Source: Streptomyces sp. MST-110588
Lineage (GTDB): Bacteria; Actinomycetota; Actinomycetes; Streptomycetales; Streptomycetaceae
NCBI RefSeq assembly: GCF_022695595.1
Contig: NZ_CP074380.1
Span: forward strand, 4,376,501 to 4,440,500
Direction: 5' to 3'
DNA length: 64,000 bases
Shown here: positions 1-9,829 of the stretch, one piece after another
How positions within the stretch are numbered: the first letter of the stretch is position 1
Layout: each line of letters starts with the position of its first letter
The notes under the pieces: generated by a model
Databases searched by the model: none
The model's input: only the letters and a program-made list of their open reading frames with translations
What the model was told of the DNA's origin: nothing
Program-made: the position numbers and the translations under genes

Positions 1-630
1 CTGGTCTTCACCTCGCTCGCCGCGACCCTGCCCTTCTTCCTCCCGATGGCGATCGGGGTGATCGCGGGCGACTCCATCGCGGGCGAGGCGAGCGCCGGGA
101 CCCTGCGCTATCTGCTCGTCGCACCCGCCGGCCGTACCCGGCTGCTGCTCGTGAAGTACGCGACCACGCTCACGTTCTGCCTGGTCGGAACGCTGGTCGT
201 AGCGGTCTTCGCGCTGGTCACGGGCGCCCTGCTCTTTCCGCTCGGCGAGGTCACCCTGCTCTCGGGGAGCACGGTCTCCTTCGGCGAGGGGCTGCTGCGG
301 GCGCTGGCCATCGCGGCGGTGGTCGCCGCCTCGCTGATCGGGGTGGCGGCCGTGGGCCTGTTCGTCTCCACGCTCACCAGCAGCGGGATCGCGGCCATGG
401 CCACCACCGTCGGCCTGTTGATCACCGTACAGATCCTGGACGTCATACCGCAGTTGCACGCGATCCAGCCCTACCTCTTCCCGCACCACTGGCTGTCCTT
501 CGCGGACCTGCTGCGCGACCCGGTCTACTGGGACGGCATCCGCGACAACCTCGGGCTGCAGGCGCTGTACGCGGCCTTCTTCGGCTCGGCGGCCTGGGCG
601 CGCTTCACCGCCCGTGACATCACGGCCTGA
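1..630 (+). CDS. ABC transporter permease, ABC-2 type (5' end outside window)
   Basis: The reading frame is open from the first base, so the gene starts upstream and only about 209 C-terminal residues are seen. The visible part starts in a hydrophobic segment, followed by the stretch GDSIAGEASAGTLRYLL, which is typical of ABC-2 permeases such as the NatB/YhaP types, where this loop sits near the ATPase contact. About four further hydrophobic segments follow. The protein probably works with an ATPase encoded upstream of the window; the substrate is unknown. It ends in a convergent intergenic region shared with the aminopeptidase gene. Confidence 0.8.
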   Translation: MVFTSLAATLPFFLPMAIGVIAGDSIAGEASAGTLRYLLVAPAGRTRLLLVKYATTLTFCLVGTLVVAVFALVTGALLFPLGEVTLLSGSTVSFGEGLLRALAIAAVVAASLIGVAAVGLFVSTLTSSGIAAMATTVGLLITVQILDVIPQLHAIQPYLFPHHWLSFADLLRDPVYWDGIRDNLGLQALYAAFFGSAAWARFTARDITA

Positions 631-677
631 TGCCACGGGCGGCGGTTGCGTCACGCCTGTTAAGGACGGGTTGCGCT

Positions 678-761
678 GTACGAACCGTACGGGCCCGACC
701 GGACGGTACGAGCCGTGCAAGTCCGGCCAGACAGTACAAACCGTACGGATCTGACCGGGCG
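678..761. repeat. three imperfect 28-bp tandem repeats
   Basis: Copies begin at 678, 706 and 734, spaced exactly 28 bp. Each carries a GTACGAACCGTACGG-like core followed by a CCGACCGG-like tail. The array lies in the convergent gap between the ABC permease and the aminopeptidase. The core is partly palindromic, so it could act in termination or bind a protein; this is inference. Confidence 0.6.
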
Positions 762-768
762 AATCAGG

Positions 769-2412
<1,644 letters not shown>

Positions 2413-2420
2413 TCACCGGC

Positions 2421-3419
2421 TCACGGCTTGACGGGATCCAGGGCCGGTGCGGCCTCGGCGGTGGCGTCGTCCGCCACGGCCTTCCCGGTGGCGGCGGCGC
2501 GCGCCTGCGCCGCGACGGCGGCCAGTTCCGCCCGCCCGCGCCGGGCGGTCCGCAGCGCGTCCCAGGTCAGTACCGCCAGCGCCACCCATACGAGGGCGAA
2601 GCCCGCCCACCGCTCCGGCGGCATCTCCTCGTGGAAGACCAGCAGCCCCAGCACGAACTGGAAGGTCGGCGCGAGGTACTGCATCATCCCGAGCGTCGTC
2701 AGCGGCAGCCGTACCGCGGACGCCCCGAAGCAGATCAGCGGCAGCGCGGTGGCGATGCCGCAGCCGGCCAGCATCAGCGCCTGTCCCACGCCGCCGGTGG
2801 TGAAGCCGGACTCGCCCCGCGTACCGAGGTAGACCAGGAAGCCCAGCGCGGGGAGGAACTGGATCGCGGTCTCGGCGCTGAAGCCCTCGATGCCGTCGAG
2901 CTTGACGCCCTTCTTCAGCAGACCGTACGTGGCGAAGGTCAGCGCCAGCAGCAGCGCGATCCAGGGCACCTTGCCGTACGCGACGGTCATGACGGCCACG
3001 GCCAGCGTGCCCACGCCCACCGCCGTCCACTGCATCGGCCGCAGCCGCTCGCGCAGCACCAGAACGCCGAAGCCGATGCTGACCAGCGGGTTGATGAAGT
3101 AGCCGAGTGACGCCTCCAGGACGTGCCCGGAGTTGACCGCCCAGATGTAGATGAACCAGTTGACCGAGATGACCGTGGCGCACAGCAGGATGAGCCCCAG
3201 CCGCTTCGGCTCCCGCAGCAGTGGCCGTATCCAGGACCAGCGGCGGACGGCGGCCAGGATGATCACGGCCACCGGCAGCGACCACGCCATGCGGTGGGCC
3301 AGGATCTCCGAGGGCGCGGCGTCGGACAGCAGGTGCCAGTACAGGGGGAGCAGTCCCCACATGGTGTACGCGGTGAAGCCGTAGACGAGGCCCGTGCGCT
3401 GTTCGTTGTGCGGTTGCAA
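2421..3419 (-). CDS. rarD: EamA family transporter RarD
   Basis: A 332-residue integral membrane protein with about ten predicted helices and the RarD signature near the N terminus (GLVYGFTAYTMWGLLPLYW), followed by the paired EamA domains. RarD proteins belong to the drug/metabolite transporter superfamily; the first member was linked to chloramphenicol resistance but the natural substrate is not known. The gene stands alone on the minus strand, and the spacer to the aminopeptidase start (2167-2420) shows nothing clear. A low-complexity Arg/Ala-rich tail ends the protein. Confidence 0.88.
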   Translation of the reverse strand: MQPHNEQRTGLVYGFTAYTMWGLLPLYWHLLSDAAPSEILAHRMAWSLPVAVIILAAVRRWSWIRPLLREPKRLGLILLCATVISVNWFIYIWAVNSGHVLEASLGYFINPLVSIGFGVLVLRERLRPMQWTAVGVGTLAVAVMTVAYGKVPWIALLLALTFATYGLLKKGVKLDGIEGFSAETAIQFLPALGFLVYLGTRGESGFTTGGVGQALMLAGCGIATALPLICFGASAVRLPLTTLGMMQYLAPTFQFVLGLLVFHEEMPPERWAGFALVWVALAVLTWDALRTARRGRAELAAVAAQARAAATGKAVADDATAEAAPALDPVKP

Positions 3420-3540
3420 GGACCCGCCCTCCCCGTGGTTCTCGGTAGACGCTTCGAAAGGTAGCGCTCCGGAAGGCCGTCTGTCATGTCCGTCTTAAGT
3501 GACGGTAATGACGGGCCGGTCGTCGCAGGTGCGAACACGA

Positions 3541-3575
3541 CGGAGCCCCGCACGGCACTGCCGTACGGGGCTCCG
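3541..3575. terminator. hairpin terminator downstream of korB
   Basis: Two 17-base arms (CGGAGCCCCGCACGGCA and its complement with one mismatch) are separated by one base. The hairpin lies just after the korB stop on the minus strand and upstream of rarD. There is no long T tract, as is common in Streptomyces. Confidence 0.7.
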
Positions 3576-3606
3576 GAACGCGGCTCGGAGACAGGACTTC
3601 CGGCTT

Positions 3607-4701
3607 CTAGCCCACGACCGTCCAGGTGTCGTTGCCGGCGAGCAGCGAGGCCAGGTCGCCCTTGCCCTTCTGCTCGATGGCCGCGTCGAGCTGGTCGCTC
3701 ATCTCGGCGTCGTACACCGGGCGGTCCACGCTGCGCAGCACGCCGATGGGCGTGTGGTGCAGGGTGTCGGGGTCGGCGAGCCGGGACAGCGCGAAGGCGG
3801 TGGTCGGCGAGGGGCTGTGGGCGTCGTGGACCAGTACGCCGGCGGTACCGTGCTCGGCCACGTCGATGATCTTGAGGTCACCGGTGGCCGGGTCGCGCAC
3901 CACGCCCTTGGAGCCCAGGCCGTCCTCGGCGGGCGGGCCGAAGCGGATCGGCCGGCCGTGCTCCAGGCGGATGACGGCCTGCTCGGCCTGCTCCTTGTCC
4001 TTGAGCACCTCGAACGCGCCGTCGTTGAAGATGTTGCAGTTCTGGTAGATCTCCACCAGGGCCGTGCCGGGGTGGGCCGCCGCCTCGCGCAGCACGCTCG
4101 TCAGGTGCTTGCGGTCGGAGTCGACCGTACGGGCCACGAAGGACGCCTCGGCGCCGATCGCCAGCGAGACCGGGTTGAAGGGCGCGTCCAGCGAGCCCAT
4201 CGGCGTCGACTTGGTGATCTTGCCGACCTCGGAGGTCGGGCTGTACTGCCCCTTGGTCAGGCCGTAGATCCGGTTGTTGAACAGCAGGATCTTGAGGTTG
4301 ACGTTGCGGCGCAGGGCGTGGATGAGGTGGTTGCCGCCGATGGACAGCGCGTCGCCGTCACCGGTGACGACCCACACCGACAGGTCGCGGCGGGAGGAGG
4401 CGAGGCCGGTGGCGATGGCCGGGGCACGTCCGTGGATGGAGTGCATGCCATAGGTGTTCATGTAGTACGGGAACCGGGAGGAGCACCCGATGCCCGAGAC
4501 GAAGACGATGTTCTCCTTCGCCAGGCCGAGCTCGGGCATGAAGCCCTGCACGGCGGCGAGGATGGCGTAATCACCGCAGCCGGGGCACCAGCGCACTTCC
4601 TGGTCGGACTTGAAGTCCTTCATGGACTGCTTGGCCTCGGCCTTGGGCACCAGGGAAAGCGCCTCGATCTGCGAGGTCCCTTCCGAGATCGTCTCAGTCA
4701 T
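3607..4701 (-). CDS. korB: 2-oxoacid:ferredoxin oxidoreductase, beta subunit
   Basis: The beta subunit binds thiamine diphosphate and a 4Fe-4S cluster and, with KorA, oxidises 2-oxoacids (typically 2-oxoglutarate) to acyl-CoA while reducing ferredoxin. Visible are the cysteines of WCPGCGDY (about 38-44), GIGCSSRF (about 73) and QNCN, and the thiamine-diphosphate motif GDGDALSIGGNH followed by NNRIYGLTKG. I place the start at ATG 4701 (product 364 residues) because AAGGAGG lies just upstream. This start overlaps the korA stop by 8 bases, so translation is probably coupled. A slightly longer frame exists upstream but lacks a better ribosome site. Confidence 0.93.
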   Translation of the reverse strand: MTETISEGTSQIEALSLVPKAEAKQSMKDFKSDQEVRWCPGCGDYAILAAVQGFMPELGLAKENIVFVSGIGCSSRFPYYMNTYGMHSIHGRAPAIATGLASSRRDLSVWVVTGDGDALSIGGNHLIHALRRNVNLKILLFNNRIYGLTKGQYSPTSEVGKITKSTPMGSLDAPFNPVSLAIGAEASFVARTVDSDRKHLTSVLREAAAHPGTALVEIYQNCNIFNDGAFEVLKDKEQAEQAVIRLEHGRPIRFGPPAEDGLGSKGVVRDPATGDLKIIDVAEHGTAGVLVHDAHSPSPTTAFALSRLADPDTLHHTPIGVLRSVDRPVYDAEMSDQLDAAIEQKGKGDLASLLAGNDTWTVVG

Positions 4702-6646
4702 TGATGGCCTCCTTAAAGACCTCCGCAAGCTGCTCGGCCTTGAACGGCATCCCGCTGACCTGGGTGTGGGAGCGGGCGTCCACCAGGTACTTGGCTCGCA
4801 GCAGGGTCGCGAGCTGGCCGAGGTTCATCTCCGGCACGACCACCTTGTCGTAACGCGCCAGGATCTCGCCGAGATTCCGCGGGAAGGGGTTGAGGTGGCG
4901 CAGATGAGCCTGGGCGATCCGCTCGCCCGCGCCACGCACCCGGCGTACGGCCGCGGTGATCGGCCCGTACGTCGAACCCCAGCCCAGCACGAGCGTGGTG
5001 GCCTCGCCGGTGGGGTCCTCCACCTCGATGTCCGGCACCGCGATGCCGTCGACCTTCGCCTGGCGGGTGCGCACCATGAAGTCGTGGTTGGCCGGGTCGT
5101 AGGAGATGTTGCCGGTGCCGTCCTGCTTCTCGATGCCGCCGATGCGGTGCTCCAGGCCCGGCGTGCCCGGCACCGCCCACGGGCGGGCCAGGGTCTTGGG
5201 GTCACGCTTGTACGGCCAGAAGACCTCGGTGCCGTCCGCCAGCTCGTGGTTGAAGCCGGAGGCGAACTGCACGCGCAGGTCCGGCAGTTCGTCCATCTCG
5301 GGGATGCGCCAGGGCTCCGAGCCGTTGGCCAGGTAGCCGTCGGAGAGCAGGAAGACGGGGGTGCGGTAGGTGAGCGCGATACGGGCCGCGTCCAGCGCCG
5401 CGTCGAAGCAGTCGGCGGGGGTACGGGGCGCCACGATCGGCACCGGCGCCTCGCCGTTGCGCCCGTACATCGCCTGGAGCAGATCGGCCTGCTCGGTCTT
5501 GGTGGGCAGACCGGTGGAGGGGCCGCCGCGCTGGATGTCGACGATCAGCAGCGGCAGCTCCAGGGAGACGGCCAGGCCGATGGTCTCGGACTTCAGCGCC
5601 ACACCGGGGCCGGAGGTGGTGGTCACCGCCAGTGCGCCGCCGAAGGCCGCGCCCAGCGCCGCGCCGATGCCGGCGATCTCGTCCTCGGCCTGGAAGGTCC
5701 GCACGCCGAAGTTCTTGTGCTTGGACAGCTCGTGCAGGATGTCCGAGGCCGGAGTGATCGGGTACGAGCCCAGGTACAGCGGCAGGTCCGCCTGCCGGCT
5801 CGCGGCGATCAGACCGTAGGACAGGGCGAGGTTGCCGGAGATGTTGCGGTACGTCCCCGTCGGGAAGGCGGCGGTGGCCGGCGCGACCTCGTAGGAGACC
5901 GCGAAGTCCTCGGTGGTCTCGCCGAAGTTCCAGCCCGCCCGGAAGGCCGCCACGTTCGCCTCGGCGATCTGCGGCTTCTTGGCGAACTTCGCCCGCAGGA
6001 ACTTCTCCGTGCCCTCCGTCGGCCGGTGGTACATCCACGACAGCAGGCCCAGCGCGAACATGTTCTTGCTGCGCTCGGCCTCCTTGCGGGAGAGCCCGAA
6101 GTCCTTGAGCGCCTCGATCGTCAGCGTCGTCAGCGGCACCGGATGGACGTTGTACGCCTCCAGCGAGCCGTCCTCCAGCGGGCTGGTGGCATAGCCGACC
6201 TTCGCCATCGGGCGCTTGGTGAACTCGTCGGTGTTGACGATGATCTCCGCACCGCGCGGCACATCCGCCAGGTTCGCCTTCAGGGCGGCCGGGTTCATCG
6301 CCACCAGGACGTTCGGCGCGTCACCGGGGGTGAGGATGTCGTGGTCCGCGAAGTGGAGCTGGAAGCTGGAGACCCCGGGAAGGGTGCCGGCGGGGGCCCG
6401 GATCTCGGCGGGGAAGTTCGGCAGCGTCGACAGGTCGTTGCCGAACGACGCCGTCTCCGAGGTGAACCGGTCCCCTGTGAGCTGCATGCCGTCACCGGAG
6501 TCACCGGCGAACCGGATGATCACCCGGTCCAGGCGGCGGACCTCCTTGCCCTCACCGACCCCGCGCCCGCTGTCACCGGGAGCGGACCGCTCCCCGGCGA
6601 GCACTCCGTCGGCCTGCTCGGCTGCGCTACTGACCTGGCTGGTCAC
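4694..6646 (-). CDS. korA: 2-oxoacid:ferredoxin oxidoreductase, alpha subunit (gamma-alpha fusion)
   Basis: 650 residues, the usual size for the fused gamma-alpha form. The N-terminal gamma domain carries the motif RFAGDSGDGMQLTGDRF; the alpha domain follows with TTSGPGVALKSE and IQRGGPSTGLPTKTEQ, typical of this family. It pairs with the KorB encoded directly downstream and feeds electrons into ferredoxin. The start is GTG 6646 with an AGGGAGGT ribosome site. The gene heads a two-gene operon. The 299-bp gap upstream (6647-6945) shows no other gene or convincing promoter. Its closeness to a Nuo cluster lacking the NADH-input subunits is discussed as a finding. Confidence 0.94.
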   Translation of the reverse strand: MTSQVSSAAEQADGVLAGERSAPGDSGRGVGEGKEVRRLDRVIIRFAGDSGDGMQLTGDRFTSETASFGNDLSTLPNFPAEIRAPAGTLPGVSSFQLHFADHDILTPGDAPNVLVAMNPAALKANLADVPRGAEIIVNTDEFTKRPMAKVGYATSPLEDGSLEAYNVHPVPLTTLTIEALKDFGLSRKEAERSKNMFALGLLSWMYHRPTEGTEKFLRAKFAKKPQIAEANVAAFRAGWNFGETTEDFAVSYEVAPATAAFPTGTYRNISGNLALSYGLIAASRQADLPLYLGSYPITPASDILHELSKHKNFGVRTFQAEDEIAGIGAALGAAFGGALAVTTTSGPGVALKSETIGLAVSLELPLLIVDIQRGGPSTGLPTKTEQADLLQAMYGRNGEAPVPIVAPRTPADCFDAALDAARIALTYRTPVFLLSDGYLANGSEPWRIPEMDELPDLRVQFASGFNHELADGTEVFWPYKRDPKTLARPWAVPGTPGLEHRIGGIEKQDGTGNISYDPANHDFMVRTRQAKVDGIAVPDIEVEDPTGEATTLVLGWGSTYGPITAAVRRVRGAGERIAQAHLRHLNPFPRNLGEILARYDKVVVPEMNLGQLATLLRAKYLVDARSHTQVSGMPFKAEQLAEVFKEAIND

Positions 6647-6945
6647 TGCTTCGGACCTCCCTTGAGGCGTGGGGCATCCCCGCCGTGGACAGGGGACGAC
6701 TCAGGACGGGCCGTACCGACCGGTTGTCCCATGGCCATCGTACGTGGGTAAGGGTCCCCTTCCCTGGGTGGATCAGATGGTGGACGCAGGCGTGAGACGC
6801 CGCTGTGCCCTGGTTCGTCATGTTTAAACCGCCCCCCGGTGCCCTTTCTGTGTGACGCTCACTGCTCCGTCAATGGTTCTGGGCCCAAGGTCCCGGGCGC
6901 CCCCGGGACCACCCCCGGCCCCCTGCCCGACAAGCCGACGGAATG

Positions 6946-7617
6946 TCAGGACTTGAGATAGGTGAGTACGGCCAGGACCCGCCGGTGATCCCCGTCACTC
7001 TGCGACAGGCCCAGCTTGAGGAAGATGTTGCTGACGTGCTTCTCCACCGCACCGTCGCTCACCACCAACTGCCGCGCGACCGCGGAATTCGTCCGGCCCT
7101 CGGCCATCAGGCCCAGGACCTCCCGCTCACGCGGGGTGAGGTGGGCCAGGACGTCCTGTTTGCGGCTGCGTCCGAGCAACTGTGCGACGACCTCGGGATC
7201 GAGCGCGGTGCCGCCCTCGGCCACCCGGACCACCGCATCGACGAACTCACGCACTTCGGCTACCCGGTCCTTGAGGAGATAGCCGACGCCGCGTGTCGAA
7301 CCGGCCAGCAATTCCGTCGCGTACTGCTCCTCCACGTACTGGGACAGCACCAGCACCCCCAGCTCCGGGTGGTCCCGGCGCAGCCGCACTGCGGCCCGTA
7401 CCCCCTCGTCGGTGTGCGTCGGCGGCATCCGTACGTCCGCCACCACCACGTCCGGCAACGCGCCCTCGTCCGCCAGTTCCCCGATGACCTTGATCAGCGT
7501 GTCGCCGTCGCCCACACCCGCCACGACTTCGTGCCCACGGTCGGTCAGCAACCGTGTCAGCCCCTCCCGAAGCAGCACCGAATCCTCGGCGATGACCACC
7601 CGCACCCTGTCCTCCAC
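6946..7617 (-). CDS. NarL/FixJ family two-component response regulator
   Basis: A 223-residue regulator with a receiver domain (acidic pair in VVIAEDS, phosphoacceptor Asp61 in VVVADVRMPP, conserved Lys in GYLLKDR) and a C-terminal LuxR-type helix-turn-helix (LTPREREVLGLMAEGRTN...AVEKHVSNIFLKLGL). The frame is open further upstream, but I choose GTG 7617 because residues before it have no domain, the length then fits the family and a G-rich ribosome site precedes it. It is the only response regulator beside two sensor kinases on the same strand and is their likely partner. Confidence 0.85.
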   Translation of the reverse strand: MEDRVRVVIAEDSVLLREGLTRLLTDRGHEVVAGVGDGDTLIKVIGELADEGALPDVVVADVRMPPTHTDEGVRAAVRLRRDHPELGVLVLSQYVEEQYATELLAGSTRGVGYLLKDRVAEVREFVDAVVRVAEGGTALDPEVVAQLLGRSRKQDVLAHLTPREREVLGLMAEGRTNSAVARQLVVSDGAVEKHVSNIFLKLGLSQSDGDHRRVLAVLTYLKS

Positions 7618-8199
7618 GACTCTGAAGCCCCCCACGATCCGAAGTCCCCACCCACCCTGTGTCCCCCCAGCATCCCAGCATCCGGTTCCGACCGCGCCCG
7701 ACCGCCCACAACAGAGACATTCCCCTCCGCCCGGCCCGTCCTCCTCCCGCGCTGCCTGGCCCCCTTCCGCACGGGTGCGGACACGGAGAACGGGCGGGTA
7801 CATGGGCGCGAGTGCGTGCCGGGGCTGAATGGCCGGGCGTCCGGCCGGCCGGTGACTGAGCGGTCGGGAGTCCGGGTGGTCGGCTGGCCGGTTACGTCGG
7901 CTGGGCGTACGGATGGGGGCCGGTTACGCCGGGTGGCTGGTGGGCTGGTTGGCCGGGTGGTCGGCCAGCCGGCGGCTGGATCGGTGAGCGCGGGGCGTGG
8001 GCTGGTGGACCGGTGGCGGGTGTGAGTACGGGTCAGGAAGGACGTCGGTGCGGTGGGTGCTTACGGGTGCCGGCGAAAGTGGGGGCGACGGTGTGGGAGT
8101 GGGGTGGTGTGGGTGTGGGGGTGGTGAGGGTGCTGGTTGGGAGTCGGGTGGATGGGACGGCGTACGGATGGGGGTCGGTGGGCCGGGGCCGGCGCGGGG
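7618..8199. other. 582-bp gene-free spacer, C-rich and G-poor on the transcribed sense near the kinase stop
   Basis: This gap separates the first sensor kinase from the response regulator. No coding frame with plausible composition was seen. From about 8035 to 8170 the plus strand is G-rich and C-poor, so the minus-strand transcript is C-rich and G-poor right after the kinase stop. From about 7830 to 8000 there are loose repeats of GGCTGGCCGGTT type. A half-site of the kinase-upstream palindrome (GGGTGGGG on the minus strand) lies near 7645-7655. Confidence 0.5.
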
Positions 8200-9516
8200 T
8201 CAGACGCGCCAGGGGAGCTCGGCGGTTATCGCGGTGGGGCCGCCGGCCGGGGAGTCGATGACCAGGAGCCCGTCCACGGAGTCCAGCCGTTCGGCGAGTC
8301 CGGCCAGTCCGCTGCCGCTCTCCGCACCGGCGCCGCCCCGGCCGTTGTCCGTGACCAGGAGCGTGATCCGGTCCTCCGACCGCCACACGTCCACGGTCGC
8401 GCTGGTCGCCTGTGCATGCTTGGAGATGTTCTGGAGCAGTTCGGAGACCGTGAAGTAGGCGATGCCCTCGATCGCCGCGGCGGGCCGCTCGGGCAGGTCC
8501 ACGGTGACCTGGACGGGGACCGTGCAGCGGGCGGCCAGCGCGGAGAGCGCGGGCCCCAGGCCCCGGTCCGTGAGTATGGCCGGGTGGATACCGCGGGCCA
8601 GGTCGCGCAGTTCCTGAAGGGCCGTCTTCACCTCGCCGTGCGCCTCGTCCACCATCTTCGCCGCGGCCTGCGGGTCCTGCGCCAGCTTCTCCTTGGCGAG
8701 CCCGAGGTCCATCGCGAGCGTCACGAGCCGGGCCTGTGCCCCGTCGTGCAGGTCGCGCTCTATACGGCGCAGGTCGGCGGCGGCGGTGTCCACGACGACC
8801 CCGCGGTCCGACTCCAGTTCCGAGACCCGGCTGGCCAGGACGGAGGGTCCCAGCAGCCCATGGACCAGGAGGCGGTCCACGTACGTCAGCCCGTGGATCA
8901 CCCAGGGCCCGGCCAGGACGATCAGCAGACCGATCCCGCTGGTGAGCGCCACCTCGAACGGCGTGTCCAGGTAGAAGCTGTTGCCCGCCGTGCCGTCCCC
9001 CCATATCTGGATGCCGGGCTGGTCACCGTAGGCGGGCAGCGTCCACTTCCACAGCGGGTAGGCCAGCAGCGCCCAGCCCACCGACCAGAAGGTCAGCGAG
9101 AAGACGAAGGCGAAGAGCGCCCAGGGGAAGTGGAGCAGACAGTAGAGGAGATGCCGCCAGGAGGCACCGCTCTTCAAGACCGCGCCGACCCAGCTCATCA
9201 GGCTCTGCTTGACGGGCCGTACGGCCTGCGGGGCGGCCACGTCCTCATCGAGCAGGGCACGGGCCCGTACGCGCTCCAGGGCACCCAGGCCGCGGCAGCC
9301 GACCAGCCCCGCCGCCAGCACCGGGATACCGATGAAGGTGACCAGCAGGCCCGCACTGAGCGATATCGTCAGCAGGGCGAACGTGAACATCACTATGGCC
9401 AGCGGAAGGCTGAGGAAGAGGTAGAGGAACTCCCGCCAGATGCGTCCCGAGAACGGGGCGCGCAGCCCTACGGGCACCCGGGAGGGCTGAGGCGGGGAGG
9501 CGTGCGCGATGTCCAT
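8200..9516 (-). CDS. membrane sensor histidine kinase, HisKA_3 type (copy 1)
   Basis: 438 residues. The N-terminal half holds about five hydrophobic helices of the sensor type often found in Streptomyces kinases. The dimerisation/phosphoacceptor segment RIERDLHDGAQARL places the phosphorylated histidine at His257. The HATPase_c domain follows (N box SELLQNISKHAQ, G boxes DNGRGG and GSGLAGLAERL). It is closely related to the kinase encoded at 9830-11146, with near-identical stretches through the catalytic core, so the two arose by tandem duplication. The signal sensed is unknown. The likely partner is the NarL-type regulator downstream. Confidence 0.9.
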   Translation of the reverse strand: MDIAHASPPQPSRVPVGLRAPFSGRIWREFLYLFLSLPLAIVMFTFALLTISLSAGLLVTFIGIPVLAAGLVGCRGLGALERVRARALLDEDVAAPQAVRPVKQSLMSWVGAVLKSGASWRHLLYCLLHFPWALFAFVFSLTFWSVGWALLAYPLWKWTLPAYGDQPGIQIWGDGTAGNSFYLDTPFEVALTSGIGLLIVLAGPWVIHGLTYVDRLLVHGLLGPSVLASRVSELESDRGVVVDTAAADLRRIERDLHDGAQARLVTLAMDLGLAKEKLAQDPQAAAKMVDEAHGEVKTALQELRDLARGIHPAILTDRGLGPALSALAARCTVPVQVTVDLPERPAAAIEGIAYFTVSELLQNISKHAQATSATVDVWRSEDRITLLVTDNGRGGAGAESGSGLAGLAERLDSVDGLLVIDSPAGGPTAITAELPWRV

Positions 9517-9626
9517 CGTCTCGTCGTCCGATCTGCCAGTTCTCTGCGGGACGCGTCCCGTGCGTCCCCGTGTTTCAAGCTTCCGCCGCCGACGACGCCC
9601 GCACCATGAGGGAAAACGCAGTCTTC

Positions 9627-9646
9627 GGGTGGGGTTTTCCCCACCC
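9627..9646. promoter_or_regulatory. G/C palindrome upstream of kinase copy 1 (candidate operator)
   Basis: A perfect 8-bp inverted repeat, GGGTGGGG and CCCCACCC, around TTTT. It lies about 110-130 bp upstream of the kinase start at 9516. A near copy lies upstream of the second kinase at 11203-11221. Recurrence before two paralogous kinase genes suggests a binding site for their regulator; this is inference. Confidence 0.55.
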
Positions 9647-9730
9647 TGGGACCTGGGAGCTCTCCCCGCGACCCTTCCCTGCGCCCCATCCGGTGGGCCC
9701 CCTGTGGGCTCGCCTCCAGCCGTGAAAACA

Positions 9731-9769
9731 CCGAGGGCCTGCGCGCCATACGCGCGCAGGCCCTCTCGG
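9731..9769. terminator. terminator downstream of kinase copy 2
   Basis: Inverted repeat CCGAGGGCCTGCGCGC / GCGCGCAGGCCCTCTCGG (2-base bulge) with a short CATAC loop. It lies between the two kinases on their transcribed strand. The remaining 9517-9829 gap also holds the palindrome at 9627-9646. Confidence 0.75.
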
Positions 9770-9829
9770 TTTCTCTTCCCCGGCCCGGCTCTGCCCGGCC
9801 CCGGCTCCGGTGCCGGCCTCAGGCGGCGG

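Noticed and set aside
4610..6751. 713-codon plus-strand frame over korA
   Set aside because: Shadow of korA; no ribosome site and biased composition.
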